DNA of 64,000 nt from QHXQ01 sp036389395. GTDB lineage: Bacteria > Acidobacteriota > Blastocatellia > Pyrinomonadales > Pyrinomonadaceae. The number at the start of each line of letters is the position of its first letter. The first letter of the stretch is position 1. A model generated the notes under the pieces. It was not told the DNA's origin. It saw nothing but the letters and a program-made list of their open reading frames with translations, and ran no database searches. This document shows, in pieces, positions 8,476 through 15,993 of the stretch. The stretch is from positions 20,303 to 84,302 of the forward strand of contig DASVPY010000020.1 in assembly GCA_036389395.1 (NCBI GenBank), written 5' to 3'. Position numbers and translations under genes: made by a program.

Positions 8476-10215
8476 TCAGCGTGCGTCGCGTTCGTAGACG
8501 ACGCGGCCGCCGAGGATGGTGATGGCGGCCTCGGTCTGCAAAATCTCTTCGGGCCGGATGGTCAACAGGTCGCGCGTGTGGACGGTCAGGTCGGCGAGCT
8601 GCCCGACGACGATCTGCCCTTTGTCGCGTTCTTCAAACGACGCGTACGCGCCTTCGGCCGTGTAGTTGCGGATGGCGTCTACAATCGTGAGCCGTTCTTC
8701 GGGCCACCAGCCGCCGGGCGGTTGCCCGTCGGTTGACTGGCGCGTGACCGCGGCGTAGAGACCGAGGTAGGGGTTGATCGGCTCGACGGGCCAGTCCGTG
8801 CCGAACGGGACGTGGACGTAGTGCGCCATCATCGTGTGCCACGCGTACGCGCCGAGCACGCGGTACTCGCCCAGACGATCCTGCGCCCAGCGTTTATCCG
8901 AGATCGCGTGCGACGGCTGCATCGAGGCGATGACGCCGAGGGCGCGGAAGCGCGCGAAGTCGGTCGGCGCGACCACTTGCGCGTGCTCGACGCGGTTGCG
9001 CTGCACGTTCGTGCAGGTGATGCCGCCGATGGGGCCGGAACAACTGACGACGAAGCCGGCGTCGTCGCGCGCCTTCTGCGCGGCCGCGAAGGCGTCGAGC
9101 GCCAGGCGGTTGGCGCGGTCGCCGATGGCGTGGAAGCCGATCTGGAAGTCGGCCAGGGCGCGCTCGACGGTCATGCGGGTTAGTTCTTCGGGCGGGTGGC
9201 GCGGGATGCCGCTGTTGTGCGGGTCGTCGGCGAAGGGCGCGAGCATGGCGGCGGTGCGCGACCCCAACGTGCCGTCCACGTAACCCTTGAGCATCGTCAG
9301 GCGCAGGCGCAGGGGATCGAGTTTGAACGACGCGAACTCTGTGCGCTGCCGTTTCAGTTCGTCAACCGTGTCCTCGAAGTTCTGCCACTCGGCGACGCGC
9401 ACGGTGAGCCGGCCCGCGTCGAGCAGCTCGCGGTAGAGCGCGACGTTCTCGTAGCCCGAATTATCTTGAATGGACGTGATGCCGTAGCGGCGCGCTTCCG
9501 CCAGTGCGCGCTCGACGGCCTGCATCCGCTCGGCGCGCGACGGCTCGGGCACGACGCGCGCGACGAGGCCGGCGGCCGTCTCTTTGAGGATGCCGGTCGG
9601 CTCGCCCGCCGCGTCGCGCAGAATCTCGCCGCCCGCGGGCGCTTGCGTGGCGCGCGTCACGCCGGCCTTTTGCAGCGCGAGCGAGTTGACCCAACTGACG
9701 TGCCCGTCCACGCGCTGCACGAAGACGGGGTTGGCGGGCGCGACTTCGTCCAGGTCAGCTTTAGTCGGCCACTCGCCGCCCCAGAGCGTGTGATCCCAGC
9801 CGCGCCCCAGTATCCAAGAGCCGGGCGGCAGCTCTCTGATCTTCTCGGCGATGCGGCGCTTGGCTTCGGCGAGCGTGGGCGCGCCGAGCAGTTGCACGCG
9901 CAGCAACGACAGCCCGCCGCCGACGAAGTGTATGTGCGCGTCGTTGAAGCCAGGCGTGACGAGCCGGCCCTTGAGATCAATCGTGCGCGCAGGCTCGTAG
10001 CCGAGCAGTATGTCCATGTTCGAGCCGACGGCGACGACGCGCTCGCCGTCAACGGCGACGGCTTCGGCGAGCGGGCGGCGCGCGTCGGCCGTGAAGACCT
10101 TGCCGTTCGTGAGCACGAGGCTCACGCGTCTGCGCGTCTGCGCGTGATTCGTTAACGGCGGGCAGACGACGAGCAGCGCGAGCGCGAGCGCGAGCAGGGC
10201 GCGGAGCAAACGCAT
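8476..10215 (-). CDS. Secreted amidohydrolase family 3 (YtcJ-like metal-dependent hydrolase)
   Basis: From ATG 10215 (CAT on + strand at 10213-10215) the protein has 579 residues. It starts with a signal peptide (MRLLRALLALALALLVV...NHAQ). The frame stays open 36 codons upstream, but that stretch has no signal character and the ATG in front of the signal peptide is preferred. Typical amidohydrolase landmarks are LTNGKVFTADARRP with the VVAVGSN beta-sandwich, the metal ligands HxH in NDAHIHF, a central HAIGDRAN, and the late Asp in FGTDWPVE. Family members hydrolyse amides or lactams such as N-substituted formamides; the substrate is unknown. It is divergent from galE and probably shares the upstream region. 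Confidence 0.87.
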   Translation of the reverse strand: MRLLRALLALALALLVVCPPLTNHAQTRRRVSLVLTNGKVFTADARRPLAEAVAVDGERVVAVGSNMDILLGYEPARTIDLKGRLVTPGFNDAHIHFVGGGLSLLRVQLLGAPTLAEAKRRIAEKIRELPPGSWILGRGWDHTLWGGEWPTKADLDEVAPANPVFVQRVDGHVSWVNSLALQKAGVTRATQAPAGGEILRDAAGEPTGILKETAAGLVARVVPEPSRAERMQAVERALAEARRYGITSIQDNSGYENVALYRELLDAGRLTVRVAEWQNFEDTVDELKRQRTEFASFKLDPLRLRLTMLKGYVDGTLGSRTAAMLAPFADDPHNSGIPRHPPEELTRMTVERALADFQIGFHAIGDRANRLALDAFAAAQKARDDAGFVVSCSGPIGGITCTNVQRNRVEHAQVVAPTDFARFRALGVIASMQPSHAISDKRWAQDRLGEYRVLGAYAWHTMMAHYVHVPFGTDWPVEPINPYLGLYAAVTRQSTDGQPPGGWWPEERLTIVDAIRNYTAEGAYASFEERDKGQIVVGQLADLTVHTRDLLTIRPEEILQTEAAITILGGRVVYERDAR

Positions 10216-10366
10216 AAACGTCAAACCGTGCGGGCAAGCTTGTTGGAGCGTTGCTGTTATATCACCGAACCGGGTCGGGCGCGTAGGCGAAGATCGCCCC
10301 GCGGGCGTGTTATCATGCGGCACGCTTTAAAGCAGACTGAACGAGCGGGGGCGCGGCGAACCAGGT

Positions 10367-11347
10367 ATGCGTGTGTTGGTGACGGGCGGCGCGGGCTACA
10401 TCGGCAGCGTCGTGACGGAGGAGTTAGTCAAGGACGGCCACGACGCGGTCGTCTACGACAGCCTGTACAAAGGGCATCGGGGCGCGGTCGTCGCGGGCGC
10501 GCGCTTCGTCCGGGCGGACTTGCTCGACGGCGAGAGTTTGCGCCGCGCGTTCCGCGAGCAGCGGACGGAGGCCGTCATCCACATGGCGGCCGACTCGCTC
10601 GTCGGCGAGTCCGTCCAGCAGCCCGCGAAGTACTACCGCAACAACGTCACGGCCGGTCTCGCGCTGCTCGACGCGATGCGCGACTGCGGCGTCACGCGGC
10701 TCGTCTTCTCTTCGACCGCCGCCACCTACGGCGAGCCGGCCAAGCAGCCCATCGAAGAGACCGACCCGACCAACCCGACCAACACCTACGGCGAGACCAA
10801 GCTCGCCTTCGAGCACGCCCTCCGCTGGTACGAGCAGGCCTACGGTCTGCGCTACGCGAGCCTTCGTTACTTCAACGCGGCGGGCGCGACCGCGCACTGC
10901 GGCGAAGTCCACAACCCCGAAACGCACCTCATCCCGATCCTCCTGCAAGCCGCCGCCGGCACGCGCCCGCACGTCGAAATCTACGGCGACGACTACCCCA
11001 CGCGCGACGGCACGTGCGTCCGCGACTACATCCACGTCGTCGATCTGGCCCGCGCCCACATCCTCGCGCTCGACATCCTCGGCGCGCGCAGCGCCATCTA
11101 CAACTTGGGGTGCGGCGGCGACGGCTACACCGTCAAAGAAGTCATCGACGTGGCCCGCGCCGTCACGGCCCGCGCCATCCCCGTCCGCACGGGCCCACGC
11201 CGCGCGGGCGACCCGGCCGTCCTCGTCGCCAGCTCCGACCGCATCAAACGCGACCTCAACTGGTCGCCCCAATACCAAGACCTCCGCCTCATCGTCGAAT
11301 CCGCCTGGGCCTGGTTGCAGGCCCACCCCAACGGCTACCCCGATTGA
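10367..11347 (+). CDS. galE: UDP-glucose 4-epimerase
   Basis: The protein has 326 residues, typical of bacterial GalE. It interconverts UDP-glucose and UDP-galactose with tightly bound NAD+. The Rossmann motif GGAGYIGS begins at residue 7. Catalytic Ser/Thr lie in VFSSTAATYGEP and the YxxxK pair is Tyr141/Lys145 in NTYGETK. The family-specific RYFNAAGA and GTCVRDYIHVVDLA follow. The start is ATG 10367 directly before RVLVTGGAG. It can supply UDP-galactose for the polysaccharide genes further on. A TATCAT box at 10311-10316 is a possible -10 element, without a convincing -35. Confidence 0.95.
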   Translation: MRVLVTGGAGYIGSVVTEELVKDGHDAVVYDSLYKGHRGAVVAGARFVRADLLDGESLRRAFREQRTEAVIHMAADSLVGESVQQPAKYYRNNVTAGLALLDAMRDCGVTRLVFSSTAATYGEPAKQPIEETDPTNPTNTYGETKLAFEHALRWYEQAYGLRYASLRYFNAAGATAHCGEVHNPETHLIPILLQAAAGTRPHVEIYGDDYPTRDGTCVRDYIHVVDLARAHILALDILGARSAIYNLGCGGDGYTVKEVIDVARAVTARAIPVRTGPRRAGDPAVLVASSDRIKRDLNWSPQYQDLRLIVESAWAWLQAHPNGYPD

Positions 11348-11363
11348 AATAAAGCACGCCGCA

Positions 11364-11508
11364 GCCGGGAGCGCGGGCCTCCCTGCCCGCCAAAGCGTGC
11401 TTCAGCACGCTTAAAAAGTTTGCGGCGGCACTCGAGCGTTGAGTGCCGCCGTTTCCTTCTGTTCGCGCTCACGCGCTCACGGCGGGCAGGGATGCCCGCG
11501 CTCCCGGC
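11364..11508. repeat. Large nested hairpin repeat between convergent galE and pfkB-type genes
   Basis: The outer arms 11364-11391 and 11481-11508 (cores GGGAGCGCGGGC and GCCCGCGCTCCC) are near-perfect reverse complements. Two inner perfect hairpins lie between them: AAGCGTGC-TTCA-GCACGCTT at 11393-11412 followed by a TTAAAAAG stretch, and CGGCACTC/GAGTGCCG around 11427-11450. Unlike the other elements, the arms are not 7-nt periodic. The position between convergent genes suggests a terminator or folded 3' end role. Confidence 0.85.
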
Positions 11509-11523
11509 AGAGAGGTGCGCGCT

Positions 11524-12474
11524 TCAAGCCGTCTCGCCTTCACCCGACAGGAAGTTGCTAAGCTCGTGCGCGGACGGGAGGGCGGCGCGCGCGCCTAAGG
11601 CGCGGCACTTGAGGGCGGCGACGGCGCAGCCGAGGGTGAGGCAGGCTTCGATCTCTTCGCCTTGCAGGAGGCCGTAGAGGAAGCCTGTGTGGAAGGCGTC
11701 GCCCGCGCCGGTGGTGTCGCGGCAGCCGCCGGGGACGGGGAAGGCGTGGGCGGTGAGGAAGCGGCCTTCGTGGTAGAGCACCGCGCCGCGTTCGCCCAGG
11801 GTCATGCCCGTGACGGCGCAGCCGTAGCGCGCTTTGACTTCGACGAGGGCCGCGCGCTCGTCCGCGATGCCGGTCAGCCGGCGCGGAAACTCCTTCGAGG
11901 TGATGAGCACGTCAATGAACGGCAGCAACTCGGCGCAGCCCGGATAGATGTTGTCTATGTCGGCGGAGACGATTGTGCCGGCAGCCCGCGCGGCGCGCGC
12001 CACGACGGCGCAGGCGGGCGGGTCGTGCGCGTCGAGGTGGAGCACGCGCCCGCGCGTGCCGAACTCCGCGGGCGCTTCCCCGGCGCTGTAAGCCAGCCGC
12101 TCGTCCCTGTCCCAGACGATGGTGCGCTCGCCCGTGCGCGCGTCGATCAGGATGAACGCGATCTGGTTGCGCGCGCCTTCGATCACTTCGGCGCACGACA
12201 CGTCCACGCCCTCGTCCCGCAAGGTCTGCAAGCCGAAGCGGCCCGCCTCGTCCGAGCCGAAGCGCCCGGCGTAGGCCGTGCGCAGGCCGAGCCGCTGCAA
12301 GCCGACCATGCACGAAGCCGTCTGCCCGCCGGCCGACTGCGTGTGCTCGACGAGCCGCGTCTTCGTGTCGAACGCGGGGTACTCCGGCACGACGACGAGA
12401 TGATCGACCGCGTTCAGCCCGAAGCCGACCGCGTCGAACTCGCGCGCCCGTGCCAACTCGAAAGGGAAACGCAT
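11524..12474 (-). CDS. PfkB/ribokinase-family carbohydrate kinase
   Basis: The protein has 316 residues. The family phosphorylates sugars or nucleosides using ATP. N-terminal features are GFGLNAVDHLVVVPEYP and SAGGQTASCMVGLQRLGL, the glycine-rich substrate loop. The C-terminal signature DTTGAGDAFHTGFLYGLL carries the catalytic base Asp and the ATP-site anion hole. The kinase is closer in length and motif layout to ribokinase/fructokinase than to 6-phosphofructokinase. The substrate is not determinable. The start is ATG with CAT at 12472-12474. It is convergent with galE, separated by the nested hairpin repeat. Confidence 0.88.
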   Translation of the reverse strand: MRFPFELARAREFDAVGFGLNAVDHLVVVPEYPAFDTKTRLVEHTQSAGGQTASCMVGLQRLGLRTAYAGRFGSDEAGRFGLQTLRDEGVDVSCAEVIEGARNQIAFILIDARTGERTIVWDRDERLAYSAGEAPAEFGTRGRVLHLDAHDPPACAVVARAARAAGTIVSADIDNIYPGCAELLPFIDVLITSKEFPRRLTGIADERAALVEVKARYGCAVTGMTLGERGAVLYHEGRFLTAHAFPVPGGCRDTTGAGDAFHTGFLYGLLQGEEIEACLTLGCAVAALKCRALGARAALPSAHELSNFLSGEGETA

Positions 12475-12741
12475 AACAGGTTCGCTCCGCCCGCCCGGCT
12501 GGCGGGGCGCAACCTTTCTCCGCCGAAGCGCGTGCGGCTGTCAAGCGGCGCGCGCACGCAGCGCAAAACTTCGTCGCCGAAAATTCTCGCTCGCTGTTCA
12601 TGCGTTGACGGTCAAGCGGCGACGCAAATTTAGGTTTGCCCGCCGCGCCGTTTCGGTTAACATCTCCACCCGACGCGCGCCGGCCGGCGCTGACGCCGAC
12701 GCGCCCCGACCCGCAGCCCGGACTCAACCCAAGGTGTCGTC

Positions 12742-15570
12742 ATGAGGATCAACTTACTGCGCCGCCTCGCGCCCGTCGCGCTCGCGTGCGCGCTCGCGCC
12801 CGCCTTCGCCCGCGCGCAGCAGACGTGTCAGCCGCCGCTCGCGCCGCCCGCGCCCGGTCGCAACCTCTTCACGCCGCAGCAGGAGATGGACTTGGGCGAC
12901 GCCATCGCCGAGCAGTTGCAGCGCAGCTACCGCGTCGTCGAGGACGAGGCGCTGACGGCCGAGTTGCGGCGCATCGGCGCGCGGGTCGTCAAGGGCCTGC
13001 CCGACACGGGCCTGCGCTTCCAGTTCTTCCTGCTCGACGCGCCCGAGGCGAACGCCTTCACGCTGCCGGGCGGGCGCGTCTACGTGGCGCGCAAGCTCGT
13101 CGCCTTCGTGCGCAGCGAGGACGAGCTGGCCGGCATCCTGGCGCACGAGTTGGGGCACGTCGCCTCGCGGCAGACGGCCGAGGACATGTCTTACTTGTTC
13201 CGCGAAGTCCTGGGCGTGACGAGCGTCGGCGACCGGCGCGACATCTTCGAGAAGTATCATCAGTTGGTCGAGAACGCGGCGCGCAAGCCCAAGGCGTTCG
13301 AGCACGGCGCGCGCGCCGAAGAGAAGGAGCAGCTCGTCGCCGACGCGCTCGGCCTCTACGCGCTCGCGGGCGCGGGCTACGACCCGGCGGCGCTGCCCGC
13401 CTTCTGGGAGCGCTTCACCGAGGCCAAGGGCAAGGGCGGCTTCTTCGCCGAACTCTTCGGCTCGACCAAGCCGGAGGAGAAGCGTCTGCGCGAGATGCGG
13501 CGCGCGCTCGCGGCGCTGCCCGCAGCCTGCGTCGCCGCGCGCGCGAGCGCGCCGCCGCCGGCCTTCCAGCAGTGGCAGGCCGCGGTCGTCGCCTACGCGG
13601 CCGCGGCGCGCAAAGAGGAGTTGCACGGCGTCGTCGCCAAGACCGCGCTCGACCCGCCCCTGCGCGGCGACGTGACCTACCTGCGCTTCTCGCCCGACGG
13701 CAAGTACATACTCGCGCAGGACGACACGGGCATCAACGTGCTCGCGCGCGAGCCGTTCGCGCTGCGCTTCCGCATCGACGCGCCCGAGGCGCACACGGCG
13801 CAGTTCACGCCCGACTCGCGCGCCGTCGTCTTCAACACCTCGGCGCTGCGCGTCGAGTCTTGGGACGTGGCGGCGGGCAAGCAGGCGGACGCGCACGAGT
13901 TGGTCGTGCGCGACGGCTGCTGGCAGACGGCGCTCGCGCCCGACGGGCGCACGCTGGCCTGCCTGGCGGCGAACTTCGATCTCGTGCTCTACGACGTGAC
14001 GACGGGCGCGCAGCTCTTCCAGAAGAAGGGCTACTACAAGCCGACCATCTTCGACCTCTTCCGCCTGCGGCTGGGCGTCGGGCGCGCGGGCCAGGTGGAC
14101 GACGACGACATGGAGTGGGTCAGCTTCGGCTTCTCGCCCGACGCGCGCTACTTCATCGCGGGCGCGCGCAACTTCTCCGACGGCAACTTCTGGGGCACGA
14201 CGCAGGAGCGCGCCAGCACCGTCATCTACGACCTGACGGCGAAGGCCCCGGCTTCCGTCCCCGACCCGCTCAAGGTGCTGCTCACGGGCCGCTACGCCTT
14301 CGTCGGCCCCGACCGCATCGTGGCGCGCAACCCGCAGGACTACCGCAAGTCCGCGCTGGTCGGCTTCCCCGGCGGCGCGGTGCTCGAACAGTTCGCGCTC
14401 TGGGGCAACCCCGCTTCGGTCACGCGCGGCGACTACTTCATCGTGCGCCCCGTCAAGGAGTACGCCGCGGGCGTCGCCGAACTCGGCTCGAAGAACGTCG
14501 TCCTCGCCAACCGGCTCGCGGCCATAGACGTGTACGAGCAGTTCTTCGTCGCCGAACAGTTGAACGGCGAGCTGAGCCTCTACCGCATGGGGCCGACGCA
14601 GCAACTCGCCAACGTGCGCCTGCCGCGCAACCCTCTGGGGCGGGTCTACGCCAGCGCCGTCTCGCCCGACATGCGCTGGCTGGCGGTCTCGGAGCGCACG
14701 CGCGGCGCGGTCTGGGACTTGACGAAGGGCACGCGCGTGCTGCACACGCGCGGCTTCCGCGGCGCGCACTTCGCGCCCGACGGCGCGTTCTACGCCGACT
14801 TCCCCAAGACCGAAGAGACCGGGCGCACGCTCGCCAAACTCGACCCCGCGAGCGGGCACGCCGTCTCCGCCGCGAAACTCGAAGGGCCGGGCGCGGGCGT
14901 CCACGGCCCTTACCTTCTCGCCCTGCGCCCGGCGCGCGCGGGCGGCGGCGCGAACGAGGACGTGACGCTCGAAGTGCGCGACACGACCACGCAGGCGCAA
15001 CTCTGGACGCGCGCCTACCCGAAGGAAGCGCCGGACGTGTGGGTTGACCCCGCCGACGACACGCTGGTGCTCGTCTGGGCGGCGGGCGCGGAGGCGGCGA
15101 AGGCGGCCGCGGCCGCCGACCCCAACCTGAAGCAGCAGCTAGCCGCGCTGAAGACGAAGGAGCGCGACTACTTCCTGCAAGTGCTCGACGCGAAGACGGG
15201 ACAGCCGCGCGGCGGGCTGATCGTCGAGACGGGCCAAGGCTCGTTCCGCATGGACAGCGTCTTCGCCGCGGGCGACTGGGTGGTCGTCGTGGACACGGAG
15301 AACCGCGTGCTCGTCTACGCGCTGGCGCGCGGCACGTTGCAGGGGCGGGTGTTCGGCGGGCGCGCGGCGCTCGCGCCGACGACGGGGCTGCTCGCGGTCG
15401 AGAACGAGCGCGGGCGCGTGAGCCTCTACGAGCTGGCGACGCTGGCGAAGCGCGACGAGTTCGACTTCGGCAGCCCCGTCAAGCTCGCCCGCTTCAGCGC
15501 CGACGGCCGCCGCCTCTTCGTCCTCACCGCCAACCAGACCGCCTACGTGCTCGCGCCGGAGCGACAGTAG
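12742..15570 (+). CDS. Secreted M48-type metallopeptidase with C-terminal WD40/PQQ-like propeller region
   Basis: The protein has 942 residues. A signal peptide (RLAPVALACALAPAFARAQ) precedes an M48 domain (about 35-280) with NAFTLPGGRVYVARKLV and the zinc motif HELGH at residues 135-139. The second metal-site region reads EEKEQLVADALGLYAL. The canonical M48 pattern is ExxAD; here the residue four before Asp is Gln and the nearest Glu is five before, so the third zinc ligand may be shifted or lost. Residues about 300-942 hold repeated blades (LRFSPDGKYILAQDD, FSPDARYFIAG, ARFSADGRRLFVLT) typical of beta-propellers. It probably acts in the periplasm or outside the cell as a protease or protein-binding scaffold. 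Confidence 0.85.
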   Translation: MRINLLRRLAPVALACALAPAFARAQQTCQPPLAPPAPGRNLFTPQQEMDLGDAIAEQLQRSYRVVEDEALTAELRRIGARVVKGLPDTGLRFQFFLLDAPEANAFTLPGGRVYVARKLVAFVRSEDELAGILAHELGHVASRQTAEDMSYLFREVLGVTSVGDRRDIFEKYHQLVENAARKPKAFEHGARAEEKEQLVADALGLYALAGAGYDPAALPAFWERFTEAKGKGGFFAELFGSTKPEEKRLREMRRALAALPAACVAARASAPPPAFQQWQAAVVAYAAAARKEELHGVVAKTALDPPLRGDVTYLRFSPDGKYILAQDDTGINVLAREPFALRFRIDAPEAHTAQFTPDSRAVVFNTSALRVESWDVAAGKQADAHELVVRDGCWQTALAPDGRTLACLAANFDLVLYDVTTGAQLFQKKGYYKPTIFDLFRLRLGVGRAGQVDDDDMEWVSFGFSPDARYFIAGARNFSDGNFWGTTQERASTVIYDLTAKAPASVPDPLKVLLTGRYAFVGPDRIVARNPQDYRKSALVGFPGGAVLEQFALWGNPASVTRGDYFIVRPVKEYAAGVAELGSKNVVLANRLAAIDVYEQFFVAEQLNGELSLYRMGPTQQLANVRLPRNPLGRVYASAVSPDMRWLAVSERTRGAVWDLTKGTRVLHTRGFRGAHFAPDGAFYADFPKTEETGRTLAKLDPASGHAVSAAKLEGPGAGVHGPYLLALRPARAGGGANEDVTLEVRDTTTQAQLWTRAYPKEAPDVWVDPADDTLVLVWAAGAEAAKAAAAADPNLKQQLAALKTKERDYFLQVLDAKTGQPRGGLIVETGQGSFRMDSVFAAGDWVVVVDTENRVLVYALARGTLQGRVFGGRAALAPTTGLLAVENERGRVSLYELATLAKRDEFDFGSPVKLARFSADGRRLFVLTANQTAYVLAPERQ

Positions 15571-15602
15571 CCCCCCAGCCTCACGCCGCCAGTGCAAGCC
15601 TC

Positions 15603-15631
15603 TTGCGCGGTACCAGTTTTGGTGTTATATA
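15603..15631 (+). promoter_or_regulatory. Sigma-70-type promoter of padR-ADOP operon
   Basis: A -35 TTGCGC (15603-15608), a spacer of 17 nt and a -10 TATATA (15626-15631) precede the padR start at 15661. Both hexamers are close to consensus and the spacing is ideal. Confidence 0.65.
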
Positions 15632-15639
15632 TGGCGTCA

Positions 15640-15649
15640 CCACATGTGG
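15640..15649. promoter_or_regulatory. Palindrome CCACATGTGG, candidate PadR operator
   Basis: A perfect 10-bp palindrome lies between the -10 box and the padR start and overlaps the GGAGG ribosome-binding site. PadR proteins often bind dyads containing ATGT/ACAT, so autoregulation is plausible but is inference. Confidence 0.4.
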
Positions 15650-15660
15650 AGGCGACTGTT

Positions 15661-15993
15661 ATGCTCGACCGGGAGGTGAAGCGCGGCAGCGCGGAGATGT
15701 TGATCCTCGCGCTGGTGGAGGAGCGGGCGCGGCACGGCTACGAGATCGCCAAGCTCATCGAGGAGCGGTCGGGCGGCGTGTTGCAGTTCCACGTCGCGTC
15801 GCTCTACCCGCTGCTCTACCGGCTGGAGAAGCGCGGGCTGATTCAGGGGCGCTGGGTCGAGAAGGCGGGCGCGCGCCGCCGCCGCTTCTACCGGCTGACC
15901 GCCGCCGGGCAGCGCGTGCTCGCCGAGCAGCGGCGCACGTGGAAGGACTTCTGGGCCGCGCTCGACCGCGTGGCGGGGATCAGCCATGCCTGA
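15661..15993 (+). CDS. PadR family transcriptional regulator
   Basis: The protein has 110 residues from ATG 15661, chosen because GGAGG lies 8 bases upstream. Upstream in-frame starts (15592, 15631) would place the start before or within the promoter. The winged-helix fold is clear: GSAEMLILALVEERARHGYEIAKLIEE, then VASLYPLLYRLEKRGLI and RRRFYRLTAAGQRVL in the wing. PadR proteins sense small molecules or stress and repress neighbouring genes. Its last 8 bases overlap the start of the permease gene, so the two are translationally coupled. This PadR-plus-large-permease pairing is characteristic of Acidobacteria. Confidence 0.93.
   Translation: MLDREVKRGSAEMLILALVEERARHGYEIAKLIEERSGGVLQFHVASLYPLLYRLEKRGLIQGRWVEKAGARRRRFYRLTAAGQRVLAEQRRTWKDFWAALDRVAGISHA

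Noticed and set aside
12754..15000. A 748-codon antisense open frame opposite the M48 gene, and similar long antisense frames at 716-1624, 4661-5887 and 28023-29666
   Set aside because: Long antisense frames are expected in ~70% GC coding DNA; they show only Arg/Ala-rich shadow composition and no family motif, while the opposite strand has clear families.
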